A stretch of 64,000 nucleotides of DNA from Acinetobacter calcoaceticus (GTDB taxonomy: Bacteria > Pseudomonadota > Gammaproteobacteria > Pseudomonadales > Moraxellaceae). The stretch is from assembly GCF_016508255.1 (NCBI RefSeq), contig NZ_JADVKT010000002.1:372001-436000 (forward strand), written 5' to 3'. The position numbers and the translations under genes are program-made. Below are positions 27,527-35,740 of the stretch, piece by piece; position 1 is the first letter of the stretch; every line of letters starts with the position of its first letter. The notes under the pieces were generated by a model, which was not told the DNA's origin, did no database searches, and worked only from the letters and a program-made list of their open reading frames with translations.

Positions 27527-28181
27527 TTATCTATTTCAAGCGAGTCACCTCGAACGTCTAATGTGGGGACTTTGGTCAACTGCAAAAATTGCTTTTATTT
27601 CAGTGTTTTTCTCTGCAATTTTCGGCACGGTTTTAGGAGTCATTATGACTTCTAAAAACATAGTCGTTAAAGCGCTGTGCCGCCTGTATTTAGAAGCGAT
27701 TCGGATTATTCCAATTTTAGTTTTGCTGTTTGTGTTTTATTTCGGCTTTGCGACATGGTTTAACTGGCAGTTTTCTGCAATGTGGGTCTGTGTTGTTGTG
27801 TTTGTCTTGTGGGGTACGGCTGAAATGGGAGACTTGGTCCGTGCAGCCATTACTTCAATTGATCAACATCAACGCGATTCAGCCTATGCGCTCGGACTTA
27901 CCCATGTTCAAGCTTTGGTCTACGTCATTTTTCCGCAAAGTCTAAAACGAGTAACACCTGGCGCGATTAATTTATTTACTCGAATGGTGAAAACCAGCTC
28001 TTTGGCAGTGCTTATTGGTGTGGTTGAGGTGATTAAAGTTGGCCAGCAAATTATTGAAAATTCGCTATTGACCGTGCCGAGCGCTTCTCTTTGGATTTAT
28101 GGCTTTATTTTTATTTTGTATTTTCTGATTTGCTATCCCTTATCTCGTTTGGCGGCACATTTAGAAAAGGTCTGGGAGTAA
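27516..28181 (+). CDS. polar amino-acid ABC transporter permease 2
   Basis: The 221-residue partner of the previous permease has the EAA loop in [20 protein letters not shown] and five membrane segments. It starts within the end of permease 1 behind GAAGGTGAGCC, so the two are translationally coupled and probably form the heterodimeric channel. It ends two bases before the ATPase start. Confidence 0.9.
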   Translation: MELDYLFQASHLERLMWGLWSTAKIAFISVFFSAIFGTVLGVIMTSKNIVVKALCRLYLEAIRIIPILVLLFVFYFGFATWFNWQFSAMWVCVVVFVLWGTAEMGDLVRAAITSIDQHQRDSAYALGLTHVQALVYVIFPQSLKRVTPGAINLFTRMVKTSSLAVLIGVVEVIKVGQQIIENSLLTVPSASLWIYGFIFILYFLICYPLSRLAAHLEKVWE

Positions 28182-28183
28182 TT

Positions 28184-28915
28184 ATGCCTTTGTTATCGAT
28201 ACAACAATTACAGAAATCATTTGCACAAAGTCATATTTTACAAGGCATTGATCTGGATGTAGAACAAGGTGAGGTCGTTGTAATTTTAGGTCCATCGGGC
28301 TGCGGTAAAAGTACCTTATTGCGCTGTATTAACGGCTTAGAACCGATTCAGGGTGGTGAAATCCATTTAACTGGTTCAGGTGTTTTGGGTAAAGATGTGG
28401 ACTGGACTAATGCTCGTCAAAAAATTGGCATGGTTTTTCAAAACTATGAGCTGTTTGGGCATATGAACGTCATTGACAATATTTTGCTTGGACCACTCAA
28501 AGTACAAAAACGCCACCGTGATGAAGCTGAACAAGTAGCAGATGAGTTGTTAAAGCGAGTTGGACTGTTTGAGCGAAAACTTGATTATCCACGACAGCTT
28601 TCAGGCGGACAAAAACAACGTATCGCTATTGTGCGTTCACTGGTAATGCAACCTAAAGTCATTTTGCTTGATGAAATTACTGCTGCGCTTGACCCAGAAA
28701 TGGTTAGAGAAGTGCTCGATGTAGTCCTTAAGTTGGCGAATGAAGGAATGACCATGTTGATTGTGACACATGAGATGTCCTTTGCCCGCAAGGTTGCTGA
28801 CCGCATTATTTTTATGGATAAGGGTAAAATTATTGAACAGGCCACACCTGAAGATTTTTTTGAACAGCCGAAAACAGAACGAGCGAAAGCTTTCTTAAAT
28901 ATTTTGTCGTACTAA
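28184..28915 (+). CDS. polar amino-acid ABC transporter ATPase
   Basis: From the ATG at 28184 ([13 protein letters not shown], preceded by GGGAG) the protein has 243 residues. Walker A is GPSGCGKST, the signature [11 protein letters not shown], Walker [15 protein letters not shown] and the switch His in IVTHEMSFA. This is the GlnQ/HisP class, which powers type I importers with two permeases. It is encoded between the permeases and the binding lipoproteins. Confidence 0.95.
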   Translation: MPLLSIQQLQKSFAQSHILQGIDLDVEQGEVVVILGPSGCGKSTLLRCINGLEPIQGGEIHLTGSGVLGKDVDWTNARQKIGMVFQNYELFGHMNVIDNILLGPLKVQKRHRDEAEQVADELLKRVGLFERKLDYPRQLSGGQKQRIAIVRSLVMQPKVILLDEITAALDPEMVREVLDVVLKLANEGMTMLIVTHEMSFARKVADRIIFMDKGKIIEQATPEDFFEQPKTERAKAFLNILSY

Positions 28916-28945
28916 ATTTTTATTATTTGAATCATGAGGAAGTGA

Positions 28946-29806
28946 ATGTTTAAACGTAATTCAATAAAAATATTAAGCAGTCTTGCTGTTGCTGGGGTGT
29001 TGTTAACTGCATGTAGTAAAACGCCATCAACTGAACAGGCAAGCAATAGTCAAGAAGACCATTCTTTAGAGCAAGTCAAAAAAAATGGAGTTCTACGAGT
29101 TGCCGTTTTTGCCGATGATCCGCCGTTTGGTTATGTAGACAGTGCTGGGAATAATCAGGGTTTTGATGTGGCTTTAGCAAAACGGGTGACTAAAGATTTG
29201 CTCGGTGATGATAAGAAAATTGAATTTATTGTGACTGAAGCTTCAAATCGGGTAGAGTTTTTAAAATCAAATCGTGCCGATGTGGTGTTCGCGACATTTA
29301 CAGTGACGCCTGAACGTAAGGAAGTTGTAGATTTTGCTGAACCTTATTTAAAAGGTGCATTTGGTATTGTCTCGCCTAAAACCAAGCCGATTACAGATAT
29401 TGCCCAATTAGAAGGTAAGACCTTAATTGTAAATAAAGGCACAAGTTCAGATACCTACTTTACCAAGCATTATCCTAAAGTGAATTTATTAAAGTTTGAA
29501 AGAAACTCAGATGCTTTTAAAGCCTTAACCGACGGTCGTGGTGACGCAATTTCACAAGATAGTACCTATGCTTTAGCGTGGGCCGCGAAGAACCCAAGTT
29601 ATGTGGCGGGTATCCAGTCTATTGGTGATCAAGAGTTTATTGCACCAGCAGTTAAAAAGGGCAATACCCAATTATTGAATTGGCTCAATACTGAAATAAA
29701 GCAACTGAGAACCAGCGGTGAAATCAAGAAAATTTATGATGAAACCTTAAAACCAATTTACGGTGACTCGGTAAATCCGAATGTGTTTTTAGATGTAGGC
29801 CAATAA
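28946..29806 (+). CDS. amino-acid-binding lipoprotein, copy 1
   Basis: The 286-residue product has a lipoprotein signal (LAVAGVLLTACSK, lipidated Cys at about residue 23) and a family 3 periplasmic binding domain (GVLRVAVFADDPPFGYVD, then EFLKSNRADVVFATFTVTPE). The ribosome binding site is GAGGAAG. It delivers polar amino acids to the permease pair encoded upstream. It is closely paralogous to the next gene, indicating tandem duplication. Confidence 0.9.
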   Translation: MFKRNSIKILSSLAVAGVLLTACSKTPSTEQASNSQEDHSLEQVKKNGVLRVAVFADDPPFGYVDSAGNNQGFDVALAKRVTKDLLGDDKKIEFIVTEASNRVEFLKSNRADVVFATFTVTPERKEVVDFAEPYLKGAFGIVSPKTKPITDIAQLEGKTLIVNKGTSSDTYFTKHYPKVNLLKFERNSDAFKALTDGRGDAISQDSTYALAWAAKNPSYVAGIQSIGDQEFIAPAVKKGNTQLLNWLNTEIKQLRTSGEIKKIYDETLKPIYGDSVNPNVFLDVGQ

Positions 29807-29888
29807 TTTTCGATATCGCTGAAGCAGTGTCTAAAAGTAGGCGCTGCGATTTTAAATAAGACTTTTACAAGAACGATAGGGTGAAATA

Positions 29889-30755
29889 ATGACAACATTA
29901 ACATTTCAAAACGTGAAGCATATTTTGGCTGCATCTTTACTGAGTTTAGGTTTGGTTGCATGTGATAAAGGAAGCCAATCTACTGAAAAAAAGGCCGATA
30001 CTACACAAACTACGTCAAGTATTGAACAGATTAAAAAGAATGGTGTGGTACGAATTGGCGTATTTAGTGATAAACCGCCGTTTGGATATTTAGATGCTCA
30101 AGGTAAAAATCAGGGCTTTGATGTAGAAATTGCCAAGCATGTCGCTAAAGATCTGTTGGGCGATGAAAACAAAGTAGAGTTTGTTTTAACTGAAGCGGCT
30201 AACCGTGTTGAATATTTAAAAGCCAATAAAGTGGATATTATTTTTGCAAACTTTACTGTTACGCAAGAACGTAAAGAAGTCGTCGATTTTGCTAAGCCTT
30301 ATTTGAAAGTAGCACTAGGTGTCGTTTCTCCTAAAAGCCATCCGATTACCGATGTTGCTCAACTTAAGGACAAAACTTTGTTGGTGAACAAAGGGACGAC
30401 AGCTGATTCATTCTTCACCAAGACCCATCCTGAAATTAAGCTACAAAAGTATGAGCAAAACACTGAAACTTTTGATGCTCTAAAAGATGGCCGTGGCGCT
30501 GCGCTTGCACATGATAACTTGCTGGTTTTAGCGTGGGCTAAAGAAAATCCAAATTACACCGTTGGCATTACCAATTTAGGTGAGCAAGACTTAATTGCAC
30601 CAGCAGTGAAAAAAGGCGATAAAGAGTTATTGGACTGGTTGAATCAAGATTTAGAGAAATTGGCGAAAGAAGGTGTGATTCATCAAGCCTATGAAAAAAC
30701 TTTAAAACCAGTCTATGGCGATACCATTAATCCAAAAGATTTATTGGTTGATTAA
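29889..30755 (+). CDS. amino-acid-binding lipoprotein, copy 2
   Basis: Like its neighbour, it has a lipobox (LGLVACDK) and the same binding domain, with many identical stretches (GFDVEIAKHVAKDLLGDE, TVTQERKEVVDFAKPYLK). The two copies keep the same scaffold but differ at several positions likely to line the ligand pocket (DDPPFGYV against DKPPFGYL, SQDSTYA against AHDNLLV), so they may extend the specificity of one transporter. The 82-base gap before it contains a weak stem (ATCGC at 29815 with GCGAT at 29846, then TTTT) that could reduce read-through. Confidence 0.9.
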   Translation: MTTLTFQNVKHILAASLLSLGLVACDKGSQSTEKKADTTQTTSSIEQIKKNGVVRIGVFSDKPPFGYLDAQGKNQGFDVEIAKHVAKDLLGDENKVEFVLTEAANRVEYLKANKVDIIFANFTVTQERKEVVDFAKPYLKVALGVVSPKSHPITDVAQLKDKTLLVNKGTTADSFFTKTHPEIKLQKYEQNTETFDALKDGRGAALAHDNLLVLAWAKENPNYTVGITNLGEQDLIAPAVKKGDKELLDWLNQDLEKLAKEGVIHQAYEKTLKPVYGDTINPKDLLVD

Positions 30756-30795
30756 TCGTGCTAATCATCTTTAATGATTAAGATTCTTCTAAATA

Positions 30796-30951
30796 GTATT
30801 TGCTCGAGCAAAGGGTCATCTACAGCCTGCCCATAATTTTTAAAAATAATGTTTTTGCAATATTTTTTATAGATGTAAACAGTGGTCAGGTTCTGTAGAT
30901 GAGAAAGTTTTTTGGTTACTTTTTTCAAAAAAAGTAATCGTATTAGCTGTT
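30796..30951 (+). repeat. dispersed intergenic repeat, copy A
   Basis: This ~150-bp element matches the copy at 33386-33537 in the same orientation. It contains terminal inverted repeats (CATCTACAG at 30817 and CTGTAGATG ending at 30901), an AT-rich centre and a second hairpin (GTTACTTTTTT against AAAAAAAGTAAT). Conserved blocks include CAGCCTGCCCATAATTT and GATGAGAAAGTTTT. Compared with copy B, the stem carries a compensatory T-A for C-G exchange. It codes for nothing visible. Confidence 0.75.
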
Positions 30952-31004
30952 TGTTTTAGAGATTAAAAGGTAGGATTTTATTGTGCTAATTATTTGATTT
31001 TATA

Positions 31005-31940
31005 TTACTTCAACTTAAATAAAGTCGGCTCTGCTGCTAATTTATCTGCCAAATATTGAATCAACACACTTAATTTAGGTGGTACATGGCGCGTTGGTGG
31101 GTAAAGTAACCAAAGCCCACCACTATAGTACGTTTTAAAGTACCAGTCGGGTAAAACCTGAACTAAGCTCCCTTCTTGCAGGGCATGACGGGCAACAAAG
31201 TACGGTAAGCTCGCAATACCCAAATGCTGTAATGCTGCACTCAAACGCACACCTGTATGGTTTGCAGCGTAGCGGCCACGTACTGCAACACTAATTGATT
31301 TATTGCCTTGTTGAAATTTCCATTTTGAATCACTGGTTTGTTCACCCAAATAGATACAGTCGTGCTGCTTTAAATCATGCGGATGGATCGGCGTTCCATG
31401 CTTTGCTAAATATTCAGGTGTGGCACAAACCAAATGATCAATATCAATGAGCTTTCTACCCATGAGGCCACCCGCTGGCTGTTCGGTAATTCGAAGTGCT
31501 AAATCGACTCCATCATCAATAAGGTCTACATAGCGATCTTCTAAAAGCATTTGTATATCAATTTTAGGGTGACGTGCTAAAAATTCGGGTAAATGTGGGT
31601 GAATCATAAAATGCCCCACGGCTTTTGGAACACTCATGCGAATAATACCTTCGGGTTCGACATGGAATTGACCTGAACTTTCCATAACAGCTTGAGCTGC
31701 ATTCACCATGTCTAAACAACGTTGATACACCTGTTGCCCACTTTCACTTAAACGAAGTTTCCGTGTAGTCCGATAGAGTAAGCGGGTGCCCAACGCACGT
31801 TCTAAACGAGCAATCGCGCGGCTAACAGCGGAAGGCGTAGTACCAAGTTGCCTTGCAGTTTCGGAAAAACTTTCCGACTCGACAACTTTAACGAAAGTTG
31901 CCATTTCATTTAACAGAACCAGACTGTGATTTGTGCTCAT
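31005..31940 (-). CDS. LysR-family transcriptional regulator
   Basis: The 311-residue protein has the LysR helix-turn-helix (ESFSETARQLGTTPSAVSRA) and an effector domain of the CrgA-like group (ends in LLYPPTRHVPPKLSVLIQYL). It is divergent from the AlaX/exporter pair, 90 bases away, which it probably regulates. The three genes lie between the two copies of a dispersed repeat. Confidence 0.85.
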   Translation of the reverse strand: MSTNHSLVLLNEMATFVKVVESESFSETARQLGTTPSAVSRAIARLERALGTRLLYRTTRKLRLSESGQQVYQRCLDMVNAAQAVMESSGQFHVEPEGIIRMSVPKAVGHFMIHPHLPEFLARHPKIDIQMLLEDRYVDLIDDGVDLALRITEQPAGGLMGRKLIDIDHLVCATPEYLAKHGTPIHPHDLKQHDCIYLGEQTSDSKWKFQQGNKSISVAVRGRYAANHTGVRLSAALQHLGIASLPYFVARHALQEGSLVQVLPDWYFKTYYSGGLWLLYPPTRHVPPKLSVLIQYLADKLAAEPTLFKLK

Positions 31941-32030
31941 GAGGCAAAAGTTATTTGGATTTTAATTGGATTATCGCGCCTAATAAATCGCAATACAATC
32001 TTTTTCATCTTAAGGGGTGTGTGAAAAAGT

Positions 32031-32672
32031 ATGACACAAGCATTGTATTTAGAAGGTGTACTGAGTGCTGAAATTGAAATTTTAGCGTGTAACCCATGTG
32101 AAGATGGGCGTTTTGCAGTGCGTTTATCTGCAACACCTTTTCATCCTCAAGGTGGTGGACAGCCAAGTGATACGGGAAAAATTGCAGAAGCAGATGTTGT
32201 TCATGTAGTGATTGAACAAGGGGAAATCATTCATTACTGCACACAGCCTGTTGAGTTAGGAGCAGCATTGGCACAAGTGGATGAAAAGAAGCGAAATTAT
32301 CATAGTCGATTACATTCGGCTGGACATCTCATTGCCCATGTAATGCATTTATTTGGCTGGCAAGCCACAAAAGCTCAGCACTGGCCCAACGATGCTCGGG
32401 TTCAGTTTATTCCTTTGGAAGCGGCCGAACAACTTGATGCTGAAATGCTTCAGAACCAATGTTTAAAGTATATTCAGGCCAATTTTCCCACCAATCTGCA
32501 TCAACATGGTGATGGTTTTCGTGAAATTAATTTTGGAGATTTTCCTGCATTTCCATGTGGTGGAACCCATGTCGCAGCATTAGGGGATATTGGCTCTATA
32601 GACATTCAGTCTTATCAGTTTAAAAAAGGAAAGCTGAGTATCAGTTATGGCGTGGCCGAGGAGACTGAATAG
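32031..32672 (+). CDS. alanyl-tRNA editing protein AlaX
   Basis: This 213-residue free-standing homologue of the AlaRS editing domain shows the zinc-binding pairs HSAGH (in LHSAGHLIAHV) and CGGTHVAALGDIG, and the glycine-rich FHPQGGGQPSDTG. It hydrolyses mischarged tRNA-Ala (Ser or Gly) in trans. Its stop codon touches the ATG of the exporter gene (TAGATG), so they form an operon. Pairing an editing enzyme with an amino-acid exporter suggests defence against an amino acid that is misactivated by AlaRS. This is inference. Confidence 0.85.
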   Translation: MTQALYLEGVLSAEIEILACNPCEDGRFAVRLSATPFHPQGGGQPSDTGKIAEADVVHVVIEQGEIIHYCTQPVELGAALAQVDEKKRNYHSRLHSAGHLIAHVMHLFGWQATKAQHWPNDARVQFIPLEAAEQLDAEMLQNQCLKYIQANFPTNLHQHGDGFREINFGDFPAFPCGGTHVAALGDIGSIDIQSYQFKKGKLSISYGVAEETE

Positions 32673-33311
32673 ATGTGGCAGTTGTATGGACATGAGTTTT
32701 TGACGCTAGCTGTGATTCATTTTTTAGCCGTAATTTTACCGGGGCCTGATTTTGTGATTACGGTCAGACAAAGTGTGCGTTATGGCTATTTAATTGGATG
32801 TTTGACTGCAATTGGTATTGGTGTCGGGATTTCGGTTCATGTGTTTTATACACTCGTTGGTATTGGCTTTTTGATTCAACAAAGCGAATGGCTCATGTCA
32901 CTTATCAGAACAGCGGGGGCAGCTTATTTATTGTATTTAGGATGGCAGTGTTTACGTAGCCAGCCGAATACCAATATTGATATTAATGGCCAAACTGATA
33001 GTGATGCTCCAAGTTTATTTAAAGCTTTTACAATGGGTTTTCTTACCAATGCGTTAAACCCGAAAGCCACCATCTTTTTTCTCGCAATTTTTACGACGAT
33101 TGTAAGTACGGCTACACCAATGAAAGTTCAGGTCTTTTATGGGGTTTGGATGTGTATGGTCAATGCCATTTGGTTTATGGTGGTAAGTGTCCTGTTTGCA
33201 CAGCCTATTGTACGTAAAAGATTTTTGGAATTTGGGGTTTATTTTGAGCGGGTGATGGGAGTGTTGTTGATTGGGATTGCATTGAGATTGATTTGGGGAT
33301 TGTTTGTTTAA
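32673..33311 (+). CDS. LysE/RhtB-family amino-acid exporter
   Basis: The 212-residue membrane protein has the family motifs LPGPDFVITVRQSVRYG near residue 22 and GFLTNALNPKATIFFLAIF in the middle, with about six transmembrane segments. The ATG directly follows the AlaX stop, and GGAGACTGAA inside the end of alaX provides the ribosome binding site. It is likely under control of the divergent LysR protein. The exported amino acid is unknown; the AlaX neighbour suggests a small neutral one. Confidence 0.85.
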   Translation: MWQLYGHEFLTLAVIHFLAVILPGPDFVITVRQSVRYGYLIGCLTAIGIGVGISVHVFYTLVGIGFLIQQSEWLMSLIRTAGAAYLLYLGWQCLRSQPNTNIDINGQTDSDAPSLFKAFTMGFLTNALNPKATIFFLAIFTTIVSTATPMKVQVFYGVWMCMVNAIWFMVVSVLFAQPIVRKRFLEFGVYFERVMGVLLIGIALRLIWGLFV

Positions 33312-33385
33312 TTGCTGTGAGTATTTGAGGATATTACAGAAGTACGATTGTAGATTGTATATATAGTTTTCACGACAGTCATACC

Positions 33386-33537
33386 AGTATTTGCTCGTGC
33401 TAAATTTCATCCACAGCCTGCCCATAATTTATAAAGATAATGTATTTGCAATTTTTTTTGAAAAATGAAAACAGAGAACAGGTTCTGTGGATGAGAAAGT
33501 TTTTGGTTACTTTTAAAAAAAAGTAACAGAATTAGCT
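33386..33537 (+). repeat. dispersed intergenic repeat, copy B
   Basis: This is the partner of the element at 30796-30951. Its inverted ends are CATCCACAG (33408-33416) and CTGTGGATG (33485-33493), with the same flanking blocks and the same second hairpin (GTTACTTTT against AAAAAGTAAC). The two copies are direct repeats about 2.6 kb apart and flank the LysR/AlaX/LysE cassette. Confidence 0.75.
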
Positions 33538-33559
33538 ACTTTCTTTGGAGGCAAAACGG

Positions 33560-33680
33560 TAAGACTCCGCCGTGATAATTACTTTAAATTGTCTAGAGTA
33601 TTAATAACTCTTAGCGCGAGCCGAAGGCTAATCCAGAAATCGAATTTAAAATAATAAGACTCCGCCGTGATAATTACTTT
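33560..33680 (+). repeat. pair of 26-bp direct repeats
   Basis: Two identical 26-bp units (33560-33585 and 33655-33680, core GACTCCGCCGTGATAATTAC) are 95 bases apart start to start. Only two copies are seen, with AT-rich spacer and no array structure. Confidence 0.8.
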
Positions 33681-33737
33681 GACTTGTTACTTCTATATTT
33701 AACTTTTGAGCTAAAGTAGCTTCAGTAAATAATCCAT

Positions 33738-33767
33738 AAAAAAGACCACTCGAAAGCAGTCTTTTTT
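33738..33767 (-). terminator. terminator of the encapsulin operon
   Basis: AAAAAAGAC (33738-33746) pairs with GTCTTTTTT (33759-33767), with further pairing inside (CACT with AGCA imperfect), placed right after the cysteine desulfurase stop on the minus strand. Confidence 0.75.
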
Positions 33768-33778
33768 CAAAAATAGAA

Positions 33779-35740
33779 TTAACTCGTACGCCTATTACGC
33801 GTAAGTTGATGTAACACTGAAACCAATAAATCAATTTCTTCGGTCGTATTATAAAAAGCCAAAGATGGACGTACAGTTTGTTCTACACCAAAACGACGTA
33901 AAATTGGCTGTGCACAGTGGTGACCAGAACGTACAGCAATACCATGTTGATTTAAAGCTTTACCGACTTGTTCAGTTGAATAGCCTTGTAAAATAAAGGA
34001 CATGACACTGGCTTTGTTATGTGCCGTTCCAATTAAACGTAAACCCGACACACTGCTCAGCGCATTTTGACCATATTCGAGTAGATCATGTTCATAGCGA
34101 GCAATGTTATGAATACCTAGACTTTCGACATATTCAAGTGCAGCACCTAAACCAACAGCATCGGCAATGTTTCCAGTTCCAGCTTCAAACTTGTTTGGTG
34201 CAGGTTGGTAAACTACTTGTTCGAAGGTAACATCCTGAATCATGTTACCGCCGCCTTCCCAAACGGGCATGCTTTCTAGCAACTCTGGTTTTGCATAGAC
34301 CGCGCCAATACCCGTTGGACCAAACACTTTATGTCCAGAAAACACAAAAAAGTCTGCATCGAGAGCTTGTACATCGGTAGGGATGTGCGAAACAGATTGA
34401 GCACCATCAACTAAAACACGTACACCTTTGGCATGTGCAATTTTAATGACTTCAGCAACAGGTGTGACTGTACCTAAAGCATTCGAAACTTGAGTAATCG
34501 ACAGCAGTTTAGTGCGCTCATTAATTAGTTTTGGCAACTCTTCTAAAATAATCTGACCCGTATCATCCACAGGAATGACTCTTAATTTTGCACCAGTTTT
34601 TTTAGTGAGTTGATACCAAGGCACAATATTGGCATGGTGTTCTAAGTGAGAAACAATAATTTCGTCACCCTCGCCAATATTTTGCTCACCCCATGTTTTT
34701 GCAATGAGGTTAATCCCTTCAGTTGTTCCTCGGACAAAGATAATTTCTTTGGAAGAGGGTGCACCAATGAATCGGGCAACTACATTTCTTGCATGCTCAT
34801 AGGCATCAGTTGCACGAGCCGCTAACTCATGTGCAGCACGGTGAATATTTGAGTTTTCATGCTGGTAAAAATAAGCAATCCGGTCAATCACGCGCTGCGG
34901 TTTTTGTGTGGTCGCAGCATTATCCAACCAGACCAGAGGTCGGCCATTGACGCGTTCCTGTAAAATGGGAAAATCGCGACGTATGGCATGCACATCAAGT
35001 GGTTGAGCACTACTTGCTACAAAAGTGGGTTGTGATGGTTGATAGTGACTATAACTTTGTCCACTTTGAGGCAAATCTAAAAAATAAAATCCAGAGCCTG
35101 CCGAACTTTGGGTAGGTGTGTTCGTTGCAAAACGATCTTCCGTCAGCAACGATTTTAGCTGGTCACCATGTGGTAACTGAAAAGACTGCGCAACCGAATA
35201 ATTATCTTCAACACCTTTAACAGATGGCTCTGCTGCATTTGGGGCAGAAAAATCATTTAAAAAATAATAAGGTGATTCACCAGCACCAGTGGGTAAGTTT
35301 GGTTCAATGCGTGGCACATTTGGTTCACTATGAGCAGCTTGTGGCAAATGTGGTTCAAATGGTGGGCGTGGCAAATTAGCTCCACCAACCACAGGTGCTG
35401 AGGCTACAATTCGTCGTTCAGGATAGTCTGGCAAATTTGGAATATGTTCAGGATATTCCGGATTGAGACTTTTCTGAAAGGCGATATTGGGCGCACGACC
35501 ACTGAGTGCAGAAAATGATTCACCCGGTTGTGGTGGGTGCGGTGGCGCTCCGACAGGTAAGTCCAAGTTAAGGCCCGATGGAGAAGTCGAACTGCTTGAG
35601 CTGGGTAATGCTGAAAAAAACTCATTGGCAAGTCGAGCAATGGTGGACTCATTGGGTAAGTTGGCTGGTGGGTGAGCACCAGTCACTTCCGGCCCTGTTG
35701 GACTACCTTGCAGATTATTTGTAGTTAACTGGGTAGTCAT
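33779..35740 (-). CDS. encapsulin cargo cysteine desulfurase (SufS-like)
   Basis: The start at 35740 (MTTQLTTNN) follows GGAGGTGGACAAATATC; the frame is open to 35764. The ~653-residue protein has a ~245-residue disordered N-terminus rich in Pro, Ser and Asn, then a class V PLP enzyme: WLDNAATTQKP, PLP lysine in FSGHKVFGPTG, catalytic Cys609 in RSGHHCAQP. It removes sulfur from cysteine as persulfide. The long N-terminus is the known cargo-loading region of desulfurases packaged in family 2A encapsulins; two similar motifs, YYFLNDF (~158) and FYFLDLP (~217), lie in it. It overlaps the shell gene by 26 bases, so cargo is coupled to shell synthesis. The enclosed enzyme stores elemental sulfur in A. 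baumannii. Confidence 0.92.
   Translation of the reverse strand: MTTQLTTNNLQGSPTGPEVTGAHPPANLPNESTIARLANEFFSALPSSSSSTSPSGLNLDLPVGAPPHPPQPGESFSALSGRAPNIAFQKSLNPEYPEHIPNLPDYPERRIVASAPVVGGANLPRPPFEPHLPQAAHSEPNVPRIEPNLPTGAGESPYYFLNDFSAPNAAEPSVKGVEDNYSVAQSFQLPHGDQLKSLLTEDRFATNTPTQSSAGSGFYFLDLPQSGQSYSHYQPSQPTFVASSAQPLDVHAIRRDFPILQERVNGRPLVWLDNAATTQKPQRVIDRIAYFYQHENSNIHRAAHELAARATDAYEHARNVVARFIGAPSSKEIIFVRGTTEGINLIAKTWGEQNIGEGDEIIVSHLEHHANIVPWYQLTKKTGAKLRVIPVDDTGQIILEELPKLINERTKLLSITQVSNALGTVTPVAEVIKIAHAKGVRVLVDGAQSVSHIPTDVQALDADFFVFSGHKVFGPTGIGAVYAKPELLESMPVWEGGGNMIQDVTFEQVVYQPAPNKFEAGTGNIADAVGLGAALEYVESLGIHNIARYEHDLLEYGQNALSSVSGLRLIGTAHNKASVMSFILQGYSTEQVGKALNQHGIAVRSGHHCAQPILRRFGVEQTVRPSLAFYNTTEEIDLLVSVLHQLTRNRRTS

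Larger units (their letters stand above)
33312..33737. other. non-coding region with repeats between exporter and encapsulin operon
   Basis: No gene is visible. The region holds copy B of the dispersed repeat and, after it, a 26-bp direct repeat (33560-33585 and 33655-33680). Between the direct repeats lies GCGAGCCGAAGGCT, a short hairpin. Confidence 0.6.

Noticed and set aside
33054..33425. 123-codon minus-strand ORF over the exporter end and the repeat
   Set aside because: It is antisense to a conserved exporter gene and continues into repeat DNA; composition is atypical for protein.
33560..33680. possible CRISPR array
   Set aside because: Only two repeat units, with a 69-bp spacer and no cas genes.
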